Below, piece by piece: positions 22,368-31,147 of a DNA stretch of 64,000 nt (its first letter is position 1; the number at the start of each line of letters is the position of its first letter). The notes below the pieces were generated by a model. That model saw only the letters and a list, made by a program, of their open reading frames with translations. It did no database searches and was not told where the DNA came from. The stretch comes from Homoserinibacter gongjuensis. Its GTDB lineage: Bacteria; Actinomycetota; Actinomycetes; Actinomycetales; Microbacteriaceae. The position numbers and the translations under genes were made by a program. The stretch is from NCBI RefSeq assembly GCF_030161875.1, contig NZ_BSVA01000001.1:620001-684000 (forward strand), in the 5' to 3' direction.

Positions 22368-23393
22368 CTACTTGATGCTGCGCAGACGCGAGCGGTCGAT
22401 CGTGAGCGCCACGGCCGCGACGATCACGGCACCGTAGAACACCTGCTCCCATGCCGGGTCGACGCCGACGGCCGAGAGACCCACGCGCAACACCACGATG
22501 ATGAGCGCGCCGACCAGCGTCTTCATGGCGCCGCCGACACCACCCGTGATCGCCGTGCCGCCGATCACGACCGCCGCGATCGCGGGCAGCTGCATGCTGT
22601 CGGCGAGCGACGGCCCACCCGAGCGCTGCAGAGCAACGAGCATGACTGCTGCGAGACCCGAGAACAGACCCGAGAGGGTGAAGGCGAGGATGCGCAGGCG
22701 CACGGTCGAGATGCCCGACATGAGCACCGCCGGCTCGGCCAGGCCGAGCGCGTGCAGAGCACGTCCGCGCCGCAGCGTGCCCATGAGCACCGCGATGACC
22801 ACCGCGATGACGATCGCGAGCAGACCGCTCGCCGGCAGCTGCGCGATCCGGAGGTCGGCGAGCCACCCGACGACGTCATAGCCCTCGCTGAGGCGAATCG
22901 TCGAGGCGCCCGAGATCCACAGGCCGATGCCGGAGTACAAGCCGAGCGCGCCGAGGGTCACGATGAACGACGGCACCTGGGCCTTGGCCACCACGAATCC
23001 GTTGACGAACCCGATGAGCGAGGTCACCAGGAGCGCGAGCACGATGCCCCCGGGGCCCATGTCGGGGATCCAGAGCGCCAGCAGCACGGTGCCGAAGGAG
23101 GCGACCGCCGCGAAGGCGAGGTCGATGCCGCCGGTCAGGATCACGAACATCTGCCCGAGCGCCAGCAACAGCAGCGGGGCGACGCTCTCGAGCAGCCCAC
23201 GCATGCTGTAGAGGCTCAGGAAGTTGGGCTGCTTGATCGTGATCACCAGCACGAGGGCGATGAGCACCACGAGCGGGATGAGCGGCGTCAGCCGGTCGCG
23301 CCAGCTCCGCCCCGTCGCGGGGACGATGGCGCGGAGTGCCGCGGTGCTGGGATCGGCTGCGGCTTCATCGGTACGACGGTTCATCAGCGTCAC
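22368..23393 (-). CDS. Sugar ABC transporter permease, RbsC type (second permease)
   Basis: 341 residues from GTG 23393, which overlaps the ATPase stop (GTGA) and follows GAGAGG; ATG 23384 is the alternative. The family motif reads LTGGIDLAFAAVASFG and there are about nine hydrophobic segments. It is the second, non-identical permease of this importer, so the membrane pore is probably a heterodimer as in autoinducer-2/Lsr-type systems. Frame intact. Confidence 0.87.
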   Translation of the reverse strand: MTLMNRRTDEAAADPSTAALRAIVPATGRSWRDRLTPLIPLVVLIALVLVITIKQPNFLSLYSMRGLLESVAPLLLLALGQMFVILTGGIDLAFAAVASFGTVLLALWIPDMGPGGIVLALLVTSLIGFVNGFVVAKAQVPSFIVTLGALGLYSGIGLWISGASTIRLSEGYDVVGWLADLRIAQLPASGLLAIVIAVVIAVLMGTLRRGRALHALGLAEPAVLMSGISTVRLRILAFTLSGLFSGLAAVMLVALQRSGGPSLADSMQLPAIAAVVIGGTAITGGVGGAMKTLVGALIIVVLRVGLSAVGVDPAWEQVFYGAVIVAAVALTIDRSRLRSIK

Positions 23394-24907
23394 ACCATCC
23401 TCTCGACGAGATCCACGGGCTTGGGCTTGGATCCGGCGGGCGCGTCGAATCGGCGCTCGATCCGGCCGTCGCGCATCACGAGGATCGTGTGACTCAGGGC
23501 GATCGTCTCCTCCAGCGAGTCGGCGAGCAGCACCACCGCCATGCCCTTCGCGCACTGCTCGCGCACGAAGATGTAGACGTCCTCCTTGGCGCCGACATCG
23601 AGTCCGCGCGTGGGGTGGTCGAGGATGAGCACCTCGAGCTCGGGCGAGTTGAGCCACTTCGCCAGTACGACCTTCTGCTGGTTGCCGCCGCTCAGGTTGC
23701 CCACGTTGGTGCGCTCGTCGGGTGTGCGGATGCGCAGGCGCTTGATCCAGGCGCCCGCGATCTCGAGCGCCTTCTTCGGGTTGCGGAACGGCCCCCAGGC
23801 GGCGGTCTGCGGCGCCACCAGGAAGATGTTCTCGGCCACGCTCAGGCCGTCGGCGATGCCCTCGATGCGGCGCTCGGCCGGGATGTACCCGAAGCCGGAG
23901 GAGACCGCGTCGACCGGGGAGGCGAACTTGACCGGCTTGCCGTCGACGACGATCGAGCCCGAGGTGCTCGGCTCGGCGCCGAACAGCACGCGGCTGAGCT
24001 CTTCGCGTCCGGAGCCGATGACGCCCGCGATGCCGACGACCTCGCCCGCACGCACGTCGAAGCTCACGTCCTCGAACTGGCCCGCGCGTGTCAGGTTCTT
24101 CACCTGCAGCTTGACCGGAGCCTCGTCGACGGGAAGCTGTTCGTCCTCGTGGTAGAACTGCGCGGAGCTCTCGCGTCCGACCATGAGGCGGTGCAGCAGA
24201 TCGATGTCGGCGGATGCGGCATCCGTCTCGCCCACCGAGCGGCCGTCCTTGAGCACGTAGACGCGATCCGAGACGCGCAGCACCTCTTCGAGTCGGTGCG
24301 AGACGAAGATCACGGATGCGATCTGCCGCAGCCGGTCGATCTGGGCGAAGAGTGTCTCGAGCTCGGCGCCCTCGAGCACACTCGTGGGCTCGTCGAGGAT
24401 GATGACGGGCTCGACCTGCGCGCCCTCCTCGACATACATCGCCTTGGCGAGCTCGACGAGCTGGCGTTCGGCGAAGCTGAGCTTTTCGACGATCGTGGTG
24501 GGGCTGATGGCCGAGGCGATCTTGTCGAGCTGGCGCTGCGCGACGGCGTTGAGCTTGGGCCAGTTGTAGAAGCCGAAGCGCACCGCGTCGCCCTCGGCGC
24601 CGAGCAGGATGTTCTCGGCTACGCTCACGCTCGTGACGAGCGACTGCTCCTGGTGCACCATGCCGATGCCGGCGCGGGCGGCGTCGCTGGAGTTGCGGAA
24701 GGTCACGGGCTCGCCGTTGCGGAGCACGACGCCCGCGTCGGGCTGGTAGATGCCCGTGAGCACCTTGAGCAGCGTGGACTTGCCGGCGCCGTTCTCTCCG
24801 ATGAGGCCGACCACCTCGTGGGGGCGCACCTCGAAGCTCACCCCGTCGAGGGCGACGACGCCGCGGAAACGCTTCGTGAGGTCCTTGACCTCGAGCACTG
24901 CGGTCAC
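23390..24907 (-). CDS. Sugar ABC transporter ATP-binding protein, RbsA type
   Basis: 505 residues, two ATPase halves. Start at GTG 24907, overlapping the upstream permease stop (GTGA). The first half has Walker A GENGAGKST, signature LSFAERQLVE and Walker B VIILDEPT; the second has GVIGSGREE, LSGGNQQKVV and LILDHPTRG (His where Glu is usual, which may reduce catalysis in that half). Placed between two permease genes in a five-gene transporter and kinase block. Frame intact. Confidence 0.9.
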   Translation of the reverse strand: MTAVLEVKDLTKRFRGVVALDGVSFEVRPHEVVGLIGENGAGKSTLLKVLTGIYQPDAGVVLRNGEPVTFRNSSDAARAGIGMVHQEQSLVTSVSVAENILLGAEGDAVRFGFYNWPKLNAVAQRQLDKIASAISPTTIVEKLSFAERQLVELAKAMYVEEGAQVEPVIILDEPTSVLEGAELETLFAQIDRLRQIASVIFVSHRLEEVLRVSDRVYVLKDGRSVGETDAASADIDLLHRLMVGRESSAQFYHEDEQLPVDEAPVKLQVKNLTRAGQFEDVSFDVRAGEVVGIAGVIGSGREELSRVLFGAEPSTSGSIVVDGKPVKFASPVDAVSSGFGYIPAERRIEGIADGLSVAENIFLVAPQTAAWGPFRNPKKALEIAGAWIKRLRIRTPDERTNVGNLSGGNQQKVVLAKWLNSPELEVLILDHPTRGLDVGAKEDVYIFVREQCAKGMAVVLLADSLEETIALSHTILVMRDGRIERRFDAPAGSKPKPVDLVERMV

Positions 24908-25902
24908 TTGATGATCCTCACTCTCGTGCGCAGACGCCATCCGGTGGCGACCACGGCCGCGATGATCACGAGGCCCTGCACGGCGACCTGGGCGTACGGG
25001 TTGACGCCGATCAGGATGAGGCCGTTGGCCAGGACGACGATGATGAGCACGCCGACGAAACTGCGCAGCACCCCGCCGCGTCCACCGGTGAGCAGAGTGC
25101 CGCCGAGCACGACGGCGGTGATGGCGGTGAACATGGTGCCGGAGCCAATCGTGGGCATCCCGACGCCCAGCTGCGACCCGAGCAGCACACCCGCGATGCC
25201 CGAGGCGGTGCCGCCGAGCACGAAGGCACCGATCTTGTAGCGGCCGACGCGCACGCCGGAGAGACGGGCGACCGCCTCGTCGCCGCCGATGACGTAGCCG
25301 TAGCGGCCGAGCCGCGTGAAGCGCTGCACGAACCAGCCGATCACCAGTACGAGCACCGCGATGAGGAAGATGTTCGCGATGCCGAGGGTGCTGCCCTGGC
25401 CGAGCATCCGCATTCCGGAGTCGAGCACACGCGGCGAGCGTCCCGCGAAGAGCACGGTCGCGATGCCGATGCCCACCGCACCCAGCCCGAGCGTCGCCAT
25501 GAACGACGGGATGCCGAGCTTCACGTTGGCGAGGCCGTTCGCGAGGCCGAACACCGAGCCGGCGAGCACGGCCAGCAGCGCGCCGAACAGGCCGAGGGCG
25601 AGGTCGTTGCGATCGTTGGCGACGGTGAGCGCGAACACGAGCGACGATGTCGCGACCACGCCCTCGATGGAGAGATCGATACCGCCGAGGAGGATGACGA
25701 AGGTCAACCCCGTCGCGATCACGAGCGGCACGGCCGCCTGCGACAGCAGGATGCCGATGTTGCCCGGGCTCACGAAGACCGGGTTCGCCACGGCGAAGAC
25801 GACGATCAGCACGATGAGGGCGACGAGCGGCCCTGCGTCGGCGATCAAGCGGCGGACACGCGGCGAGAGCCTCCGCTCGTCCACAGTGGGCGGGTGCGTC
25901 AT
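24904..25902 (-). CDS. Sugar ABC transporter permease, RbsC type (first permease)
   Basis: 332 residues from ATG 25902 (MTHPPTVDERR), preceded by GAGGAAGAAC; an in-frame ATG at 25920 lacks a ribosome site. The conserved motif is LLGGIDLSIEGVVATSS, with about nine hydrophobic helices. It follows the binding-protein gene and a very strong hairpin. Frame intact. Confidence 0.88.
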   Translation of the reverse strand: MTHPPTVDERRLSPRVRRLIADAGPLVALIVLIVVFAVANPVFVSPGNIGILLSQAAVPLVIATGLTFVILLGGIDLSIEGVVATSSLVFALTVANDRNDLALGLFGALLAVLAGSVFGLANGLANVKLGIPSFMATLGLGAVGIGIATVLFAGRSPRVLDSGMRMLGQGSTLGIANIFLIAVLVLVIGWFVQRFTRLGRYGYVIGGDEAVARLSGVRVGRYKIGAFVLGGTASGIAGVLLGSQLGVGMPTIGSGTMFTAITAVVLGGTLLTGGRGGVLRSFVGVLIIVVLANGLILIGVNPYAQVAVQGLVIIAAVVATGWRLRTRVRIIK

Positions 25903-25931
25903 GTTCTTCCTCGAAGTCATCGGACAGGGGC

Positions 25932-25969
25932 GGGAGCGTCGGGACGGTGGTCACCGTCCCGACGCTCCC
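25932..25969 (-). other. Perfect 18-bp-stem hairpin between binding-protein and permease genes
   Basis: Arms GGGAGCGTCGGGACGGTG and CACCGTCCCGACGCTCCC are exact inverted copies with a 2-nt centre. It lies 18 bp past the binding-protein stop without a clear T tract. Probable transcript-stabilising or attenuating element that favours binding-protein expression. Confidence 0.7.
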
Positions 25970-25987
25970 TGGCTCATCCAGCCTGGG

Positions 25988-27079
25988 TCAGGAGATGGGT
26001 CCCTGCGAACGCAGGAACGGGTTCTCCAGGTCGGACTTGAGCGCGTCCAGCAGCGGAGCCTTCGTGAAGTCGCCGACGTTGTCGAGCGTCACCACGATCT
26101 GCTTTCCGTAGAAGGCGCGCTGCTCGTGTGAGAGCTCCGACACCTTGATCTTGCCCGTCGCCGCCTGGTAGGCGAGCGAGAGGCCCGCGCCGCCCTGCCA
26201 CCACGGATCGGTGGAGACCGTCGCGATGTAGCCGGTCTCATCCGAGTTCTGGATGTTCTCGAGCGCCTCGGGAACCGCGTCGAAGCCGACGATCGGGATG
26301 GTGCCGGCGAGCCCGGCGGCCGTGAGGGCCTCGAATGCCCCGAGCGCCATGTTGTCGTTGGCGGCCCAGATGCCGTCGACCTGGCCCTGGTACTGGCTCA
26401 GCAGCGTCTGGGTGACCGAGAACGCCTCGGCCCGGTCCCAGTTGGCGGTCTGGTCGGCGAGGAGCTTGATGCCCGGGTTCGCCTCGAGCGCCTTCTGCAG
26501 GCCGGCGAAGCGCTGCTTCGCGGGGACGTTGTCGAGGATGCCCTGCAGCGCGATGATGTTGCCGGAGCCGCCCATCGCGTCGAAGAGGGCCTGCGACACC
26601 TCTTCACCGCTGGTCTCGCCGTTGAACGAGATGTGCGCGACCCAGTTGTCGCTCACATCCCACGGCCACAGGTCGTCGGGCTTGTTCCACTGCGTGACGA
26701 CGTAGCCGCCCGCCTCGGTGACGGCCTTGACGATGGCTTCCGTGGTCGAGGAGTCGTTGGGGTCGACGTTCAGGGCGAACACCTTGCCCTCCGCGCCGAG
26801 CGCGCGGATCTTCGACAGCTGCGTCTGCGAGTCGCCCTCGTCGACGATCGTGACGACCTCGACGTCGGCCCAGTCGCCGAACAGGGCACCGCCGTCGGCC
26901 CAGTTAGCGTGGTACGGGTTGGACATGCTGCGGATGGACTGCACGGCGGTGACGTCGTCCGACGTGCCCCCGGTCGATCCGCTGTCGTCCGAGGCGGACG
27001 AGCAACCGATCAGCGCAGCGGCCAGGGTCAGTGCGATACCCCCGGCGACGATGCCACGCCTGCGGAAAATGTGATTCAT
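25988..27079 (-). CDS. Sugar-binding lipoprotein of the catabolic-island ABC transporter
   Basis: 363 residues from ATG 27079 (MNHIFRRRGIVAGG), with AGGAGA upstream. Signal peptide and lipobox AALIGC, then a Ser/Gly/Asp linker. RbsB-type fold: SMSNPYHANWADGG, GKVFALNVDP, later NDNMALGAFEALTAAG. It is the first gene of the minus-strand operon that continues with two permeases, the ATPase, the FGGY kinase and four enzymes. Two GTAGT-type operators lie upstream in the region shared with the divergent alcohol dehydrogenase. Ligand unknown; a polyol or aldonate is plausible from the enzymes. Confidence 0.87.
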   Translation of the reverse strand: MNHIFRRRGIVAGGIALTLAAALIGCSSASDDSGSTGGTSDDVTAVQSIRSMSNPYHANWADGGALFGDWADVEVVTIVDEGDSQTQLSKIRALGAEGKVFALNVDPNDSSTTEAIVKAVTEAGGYVVTQWNKPDDLWPWDVSDNWVAHISFNGETSGEEVSQALFDAMGGSGNIIALQGILDNVPAKQRFAGLQKALEANPGIKLLADQTANWDRAEAFSVTQTLLSQYQGQVDGIWAANDNMALGAFEALTAAGLAGTIPIVGFDAVPEALENIQNSDETGYIATVSTDPWWQGGAGLSLAYQAATGKIKVSELSHEQRAFYGKQIVVTLDNVGDFTKAPLLDALKSDLENPFLRSQGPIS

Positions 27080-27139
27080 CGAAGGAATCTCCTTTTTCAC
27101 CTCTTTGTGGGAACGACTCGACGATGATCGAGCCGATTT

Positions 27140-27154
27140 CGTAGTCATACTACG
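27140..27154. promoter_or_regulatory. Operator A: CGTAGT-CAT-ACTACG
   Basis: Perfect inverted repeat with 6-bp arms in the 202-bp divergent region, 61 bp upstream of the binding-protein start. It matches the three other sites at 27214, 29999 and 30062. The shape resembles operators described for RpiR-family HexR, and an RpiR regulator is encoded at 28395. Confidence 0.65.
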
Positions 27155-27213
27155 CGGTCCGGCCGCCCAGTCAACTCGAACTGTGCTCAGAGCCGTCAAT
27201 ATCCCCCATTTTG

Positions 27214-27235
27214 GTAGTAGTGCTACGCATATACT
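27214..27235 (+). promoter_or_regulatory. Operator B (GTAGT-AGT-GCTAC) just upstream of a -10 box
   Basis: Near-palindrome at 27214-27226 (one mismatch between arms), followed at 27230-27235 by TATACT, a good -10 hexamer for the alcohol dehydrogenase gene at 27282. A protein on this site would cover the spacer between -35 and -10, as expected for repression. Confidence 0.6.
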
Positions 27236-27281
27236 CGTTTTGACGTCCCTCTTCCGGGACGAGCGCAAAGGAGCAGAGAAC

Positions 27282-28322
27282 GTGTCCGAAACTTCCCAGA
27301 ATGCACAGCGCTGGCGCGCCAAGGTGACGCGGTCAGGTGTCGTCGAGATCCTCGAGGAAGCGGCAGCCGAGCTCGGCGCCACCGAGGCGCGCGTGTCGAT
27401 GCGGATCGCCGGCGTCTGCGGCTCGGATACGCACGCGTACCACGGCCGCCACCCCCAGATGTCGATCCCGTACTACCCGGGCCACGAAGTCGTGGGAGTC
27501 GTCGAGGAGCTCGGCGCCGAGGTGACCGGGCTCGCGGTGGGCACCCGCGTCACCCCCGAGCCGACGCTGCCCTGCGGCACCTGCAAGGTATGTCGCGCCG
27601 GTCACGAGAACGTGTGCGAGAACCTGCAGTTCTTCGGATGCGGATACCGCGAGGGCGGTATGGCCGAGAACTTCACCATCCCGGCCGACCGACTCCGCCT
27701 CGTGCCCGACGACCTCAGCGACGACCAGGCGATCCTCATCGAGCCGCTCGCGACCCCGGTGCACGCCGCCCGCCTCGCGGGAGATCTCACCGGCAAAGTC
27801 GTGCTCATCCACGGCTGCGGCACGATCGGCCTGCTCATGCTCGCCGCCGCGCGCGCCGCCGGCGCCGGCCGCATCGTCATGAGCGACCTGCTCCCCGCCA
27901 AGCGCGAGGTCGCGACGCGCCTCGGCGCCGACGCGACGATCGACGCCGCCTCGGCGACCTTCGTCGACGACGCCATCGCGGCCCTCGGCGAGACCGCCGA
28001 CGTCGTCTTCGACTGCGTCTCGATCCAGAGCACGGTCTCGGCCTCCACCGCGATCGTGTCGAAGGCCGGCACCGTCGTGATCGTGGGCGTCCCGGCGCGG
28101 CCCGTCGAGATCGATCTGCCGACCGTGCAGGATCGCCAGATCACGGTGCAGGGGGCGGCCACCTACGTGCGCGAGGACTACGAAACGGCGATCGAGATCA
28201 TCCGTTCGGGTGCCGTCGACCCCTCGGTCATGCTCTCGAGCCGCTTCCCGTACACCCGCACCCAGGAAGCCTTCGACCTCGCGGCCACCGGGGCGGAGAT
28301 CAAGGTCGTCGTCACGGCCTGA
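27282..28322 (+). CDS. Zinc-dependent medium-chain alcohol/polyol dehydrogenase
   Basis: 346 residues, start GTG 27282 with AAAGGAG upstream (the open frame extends further 5' but through the operator region). The catalytic zinc site is CGSDTHAYHG with GHEVVGVVE; the structural-zinc loop has Cys residues in CGTCKVCRAGHENVC; the NAD motif is HGCGTIGLLMLAAA. Relatives include sorbitol/xylitol, threonine and galactitol dehydrogenases. Divergent from the ABC operon and under operators A and B. The following RpiR gene is convergent. Confidence 0.87.
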   Translation: MSETSQNAQRWRAKVTRSGVVEILEEAAAELGATEARVSMRIAGVCGSDTHAYHGRHPQMSIPYYPGHEVVGVVEELGAEVTGLAVGTRVTPEPTLPCGTCKVCRAGHENVCENLQFFGCGYREGGMAENFTIPADRLRLVPDDLSDDQAILIEPLATPVHAARLAGDLTGKVVLIHGCGTIGLLMLAAARAAGAGRIVMSDLLPAKREVATRLGADATIDAASATFVDDAIAALGETADVVFDCVSIQSTVSASTAIVSKAGTVVIVGVPARPVEIDLPTVQDRQITVQGAATYVREDYETAIEIIRSGAVDPSVMLSSRFPYTRTQEAFDLAATGAEIKVVVTA

Positions 28323-28336
28323 CACCCCACGTCGGC

Positions 28337-28373
28337 GAACGGGCCGCGCACCACTGCGGTGCGCGGCCCGTTC
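28337..28373. terminator. Strong bidirectional hairpin between convergent genes
   Basis: Arms GAACGGGCCGCGCACC (28337-28352) and its exact inverse GGTGCGCGGCCCGTTC (28358-28373) with a 5-nt loop, placed between the alcohol dehydrogenase stop and the RpiR stop. Likely terminates transcription from both sides. Confidence 0.7.
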
Positions 28374-28394
28374 CGTCATCCGGACGGATGCAGC

Positions 28395-29317
28395 TCAGTC
28401 CTTCATGCCGCCTTCACGGAACTCGCGCAGGCCTTCCTTCATGGCACGGAACTCCTCGGCGTGCTCGCCACCACGGCGCACCGCGACGGCGGCGGCGAGC
28501 GCGTCGATCACGGCGAGCCCCGCGATGCGGCTCGCGGACGGCGTGTAGCGATCGGTGTTCTCGAAGGTGCGCACGACGATCGGCACATCGACGTGCTGAA
28601 GCAGCTCGGACTCGTCGTATCCCGTGATCGCGACGACCGGCAGTCCGCGTTCGTGGGCGAGTTCGGCGAGCTGCACGACCTCGCGCGTGCGACCGGTGTT
28701 CGAGATCGCGACCACGACCGCACCCGGCGGCAGGGTCGCCACGGTCATGTACGCCTGGTGCGGATCCGTGGGCGCCGACAGCGGTCGGCCGAACACGGCG
28801 ACCTTCTGGGCGGCGTCGAACGCGATGACGTTGGATGCGCCGAAGCCCAGGAAGACTATCGACGGCGCCTGCTCGAACAGGTCGACCGCGCGCTCGAGGG
28901 CGGACACCTCGAGGAGCCGCGCGCGCGGTCGAGACTCGTGATGGTGTGGTCGAAGACCTTGCGCGAGATATCCGCGACGGTGTCGTCATCGTCGATCGCC
29001 GAGAAGGTCACCGGCATACCGAGCGCGAGGGACTTCGCGAGGGCGATCTTGAACGCCTGATAGCCGTCGCACCCCATCGAGAGCGCGAAGCGCATGACCG
29101 TCGGCTCGCTCACGTTCGCGACGTCGGCCGCTCGCGCCATCGTGTACTCGGTGAACGCGGCCGGGTCGGCGAGGATCGCCTCGGCGACCTTGCGCTCGGA
29201 CTTGCTCAGCGCGTCGACGTGAAGCGAGATGCGGTCGAGTATCGACTGGTGGTCGGCATCATCGATTCCCAACGGTTCCCCTTCGTGGATGCTGTCGAGG
29301 GGCGTGTGTCCGGCCAT
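28395..29317 (-). CDS. MurR/RpiR family transcriptional regulator (one frame break)
   Basis: N-terminal HTH_6 domain (SKSERKVAEAILADPAAFTE, then AADVANVSEPTVMRFALSMG) and C-terminal SIS sugar-phosphate sensor (ASNVIAFDAAQK, VVAISNTGRTREVV). About 307 residues when restored. The frame breaks at 28913-28914, where restoring GAGGGAG gives ...DRARGSLEVSALERAVDLF. It is embedded in the catabolic island and is the best candidate to bind the four GTAGT-type operators. The effector is probably a phosphorylated intermediate of the pathway. Confidence 0.86.
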
Positions 29318-29368
29318 GACGGAAGTCCAGCAGCTTGGCGCCCCTGTGCCAAGTCCCCGGGTGCGGAC

Positions 29369-29998
29369 TCAGCGTGTCGCACGCCCGGATTCGTAACCTC
29401 GGTGCCCCGGATTGGGAATCGCCTCCCAGCCGCCGTCACCGTCGTCGACCACGAGTTCGCGCATCCCTCCGGCACGCGCGATGATCTCGTAGTCCTGGCC
29501 TGCATCTGTGTTGTAGCAGAAGATCGTGACGAAGGCTTCATTTCCCACGTTGACGCTCCGATGCACCCAGCCACCGGGAACGTGCGCAGCGCGGCCGGGC
29601 GTGAGCTCGATCGCCTCAGTGCGCCCGTCGAGCGAGTCCATGAGCATGACGCCGCGCCCGCTGATGCAGTAGTACAGCTCAGCGCGATCGGACCGGGCGT
29701 GGAGGTGGCCACGAGTGAGGGCGAACTCCGCGCCGACGCGGCCCGGTTCGAGTCGGCTCGTGCCGATCGTGAGGCCGCCCGGCCCCTCGCCGTAGTCGTG
29801 CGATTGCACGGAGTAGACCTCGGCGTCGGCCCCGAGCCGTGCGACCTCCGCTGCATACGACTCGGCGTCGGAGTAGACGCCCTCGAGCCGCTTGAGTTGC
29901 ACGCGGTACGTGGAGGACCTTCCCTCCATCGCCCCGTCGACGGCGATGTCGAGAAGGGCGGGGTCGGGCACAGTGGCCGCTCCATTCTGTTCGATCAT
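29369..29998 (-). CDS. Cupin-type phosphoglucose isomerase family protein (leaderless)
   Basis: 209 residues with the single cupin fold of archaeal-type glucose-6-phosphate isomerase. The metal ligands are readable: two His and one Glu in TRGHLHARSDRAELYY, and a His in PGGWVHRSVNVG. In catabolic operons such proteins isomerise other phosphosugars. There is no ribosome-binding site; instead TAGTAT ends 6 bp before the ATG, the spacing of a -10 box for a leaderless transcript, and operator C covers it. Placed 51 bp upstream of the RpiR gene on the same strand, so they may be co-transcribed. Confidence 0.82.
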   Translation of the reverse strand: MIEQNGAATVPDPALLDIAVDGAMEGRSSTYRVQLKRLEGVYSDAESYAAEVARLGADAEVYSVQSHDYGEGPGGLTIGTSRLEPGRVGAEFALTRGHLHARSDRAELYYCISGRGVMLMDSLDGRTEAIELTPGRAAHVPGGWVHRSVNVGNEAFVTIFCYNTDAGQDYEIIARAGGMRELVVDDGDGGWEAIPNPGHRGYESGRATR

Positions 29999-30011
29999 GT
30001 AGCTATACTAC
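29999..30011. promoter_or_regulatory. Operator C: GTAGC-TAT-ACTAC, overlapping a leaderless promoter
   Basis: Directly abuts the ATG of the cupin gene (29998). On the minus strand the site contains TAGTAT, placed as a -10 element with transcription starting at the ATG, so bound regulator would block the promoter. Confidence 0.6.
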
Positions 30012-30061
30012 CGAATCAGGGACTCACGACGCCTCCGGTGGGCGTATATGACCGAAAATCC

Positions 30062-30074
30062 GTAGTCCTACTAC
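30062..30074. promoter_or_regulatory. Operator D: GTAGT-CCT-ACTAC
   Basis: Perfect 5-bp inverted repeat, 51 bp upstream of the second alcohol dehydrogenase (30125) in the 126-bp divergent region shared with the cupin gene. Same class as operators A to C. Confidence 0.65.
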
Positions 30075-30124
30075 TGAGACCGGGGCGCGCCGCGCCCCGC
30101 AACCCCCAATGGAGGGAAGAAGCG

Positions 30125-31147
30125 ATGAAGGCCGTCGTATTCCGCGAGGGCGCCCGTTGGGCTGTCGAAGACGTTCCGAAGCCGGTGCCTGCCGAGGGCG
30201 AGGTGCTGCTCGAGGTCATCCGCACCGGCGTGTGCGGCACCGACGAGCATCTGCTCCACGGAGGCTTCATCGCGAAGCTCCCCCTCATCCCCGGCCATGA
30301 GATCCTCGGTCGCGTGGTCGAGCACGGCCCCGGCGTCACCTCGCCGGCCGTCGGCACGGTCGTCGTGGTCGACAACACGATCCACTGCGGCCACTGCGAC
30401 CCCTGCCTCACCGGACGCGCGCTGTTCTGCGAGAACTTCGTCTCGCTCGGCTGCAACGCGCCCGGCGGCTTCGCGGAGTACGTCGCCGTCCAGGCGGCCA
30501 AGACCTTCGACACCGACGGGATGGACCTGACCACCGCCGGGCTCGCCGAGCCCACGGCGTGCGCCGTGCACGGGGCCGACATGCTCGCCCTGCGGCCCGG
30601 CTCCGACGTGCTCGTCTTCGGCGCGGGCCCGACCGGCCTCATCCTCGCGCAGTTGTTGCGCGCCTCCGGGGCCTCACGCGTCGTCGTGGCGGCACCCACC
30701 GCGAGCAAGCTCGAGCTCGCGCGCGAACTCGGCATCGACGAGACCGTGCAGCTCGACCGCAACGACCCGGATGCGGCGGAAGACACCCTGCGGGCTCTCG
30801 CTCCGAAGGGGTTCGACGCGGTCGTGGAGGCGACCGGCTCGACCGCCGTGTTCGAACTCGCCGTGCGCCTCACCGCGACCGGAGGCACGGTGCTCGTCTA
30901 CGGCCTGGCCGGCGAAGACGCCACCGCGAAGGTGTTCCCCTACGAGATCTTCGCGCGCGAGCTCACCATCAAGGGCTCCTACGCGCAGGCGTTCACGATG
31001 AAGCGCGCCGTCGACATCCTGAAGTCGGGCGCGATCCGCACGGAGGGTATCGTGACCGAGGTCGTCGGTTTCGAGGACTTCGAGCGCGGACTCGCCAATC
31101 TGCATGACTCCAGCCAGATCAAGACCGTCTTCGAACCCCAGAAATGA
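30125..31147 (+). CDS. Zinc-dependent alcohol dehydrogenase, second of the island
   Basis: 340 residues from ATG 30125, preceded by GGAGGGAAG. Catalytic zinc site CGTDEHLLHGG with GHEILGRVVEHG; structural-zinc Cys in CGHCDPCLTGRALFC; NAD motif FGAGPTGLILAQLL. It differs clearly from the enzyme at 27282, so two successive or alternative oxidations are likely. First of a three-gene operon: the VOC gene overlaps its stop (ATGA) and a PfkB kinase follows. Confidence 0.87.
   Translation: MKAVVFREGARWAVEDVPKPVPAEGEVLLEVIRTGVCGTDEHLLHGGFIAKLPLIPGHEILGRVVEHGPGVTSPAVGTVVVVDNTIHCGHCDPCLTGRALFCENFVSLGCNAPGGFAEYVAVQAAKTFDTDGMDLTTAGLAEPTACAVHGADMLALRPGSDVLVFGAGPTGLILAQLLRASGASRVVVAAPTASKLELARELGIDETVQLDRNDPDAAEDTLRALAPKGFDAVVEATGSTAVFELAVRLTATGGTVLVYGLAGEDATAKVFPYEIFARELTIKGSYAQAFTMKRAVDILKSGAIRTEGIVTEVVGFEDFERGLANLHDSSQIKTVFEPQK

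Noticed and set aside
23336..25240. 634-residue open frame antisense to the sugar ATPase and permease
   Set aside because: Shadow of two genes with full family motifs.
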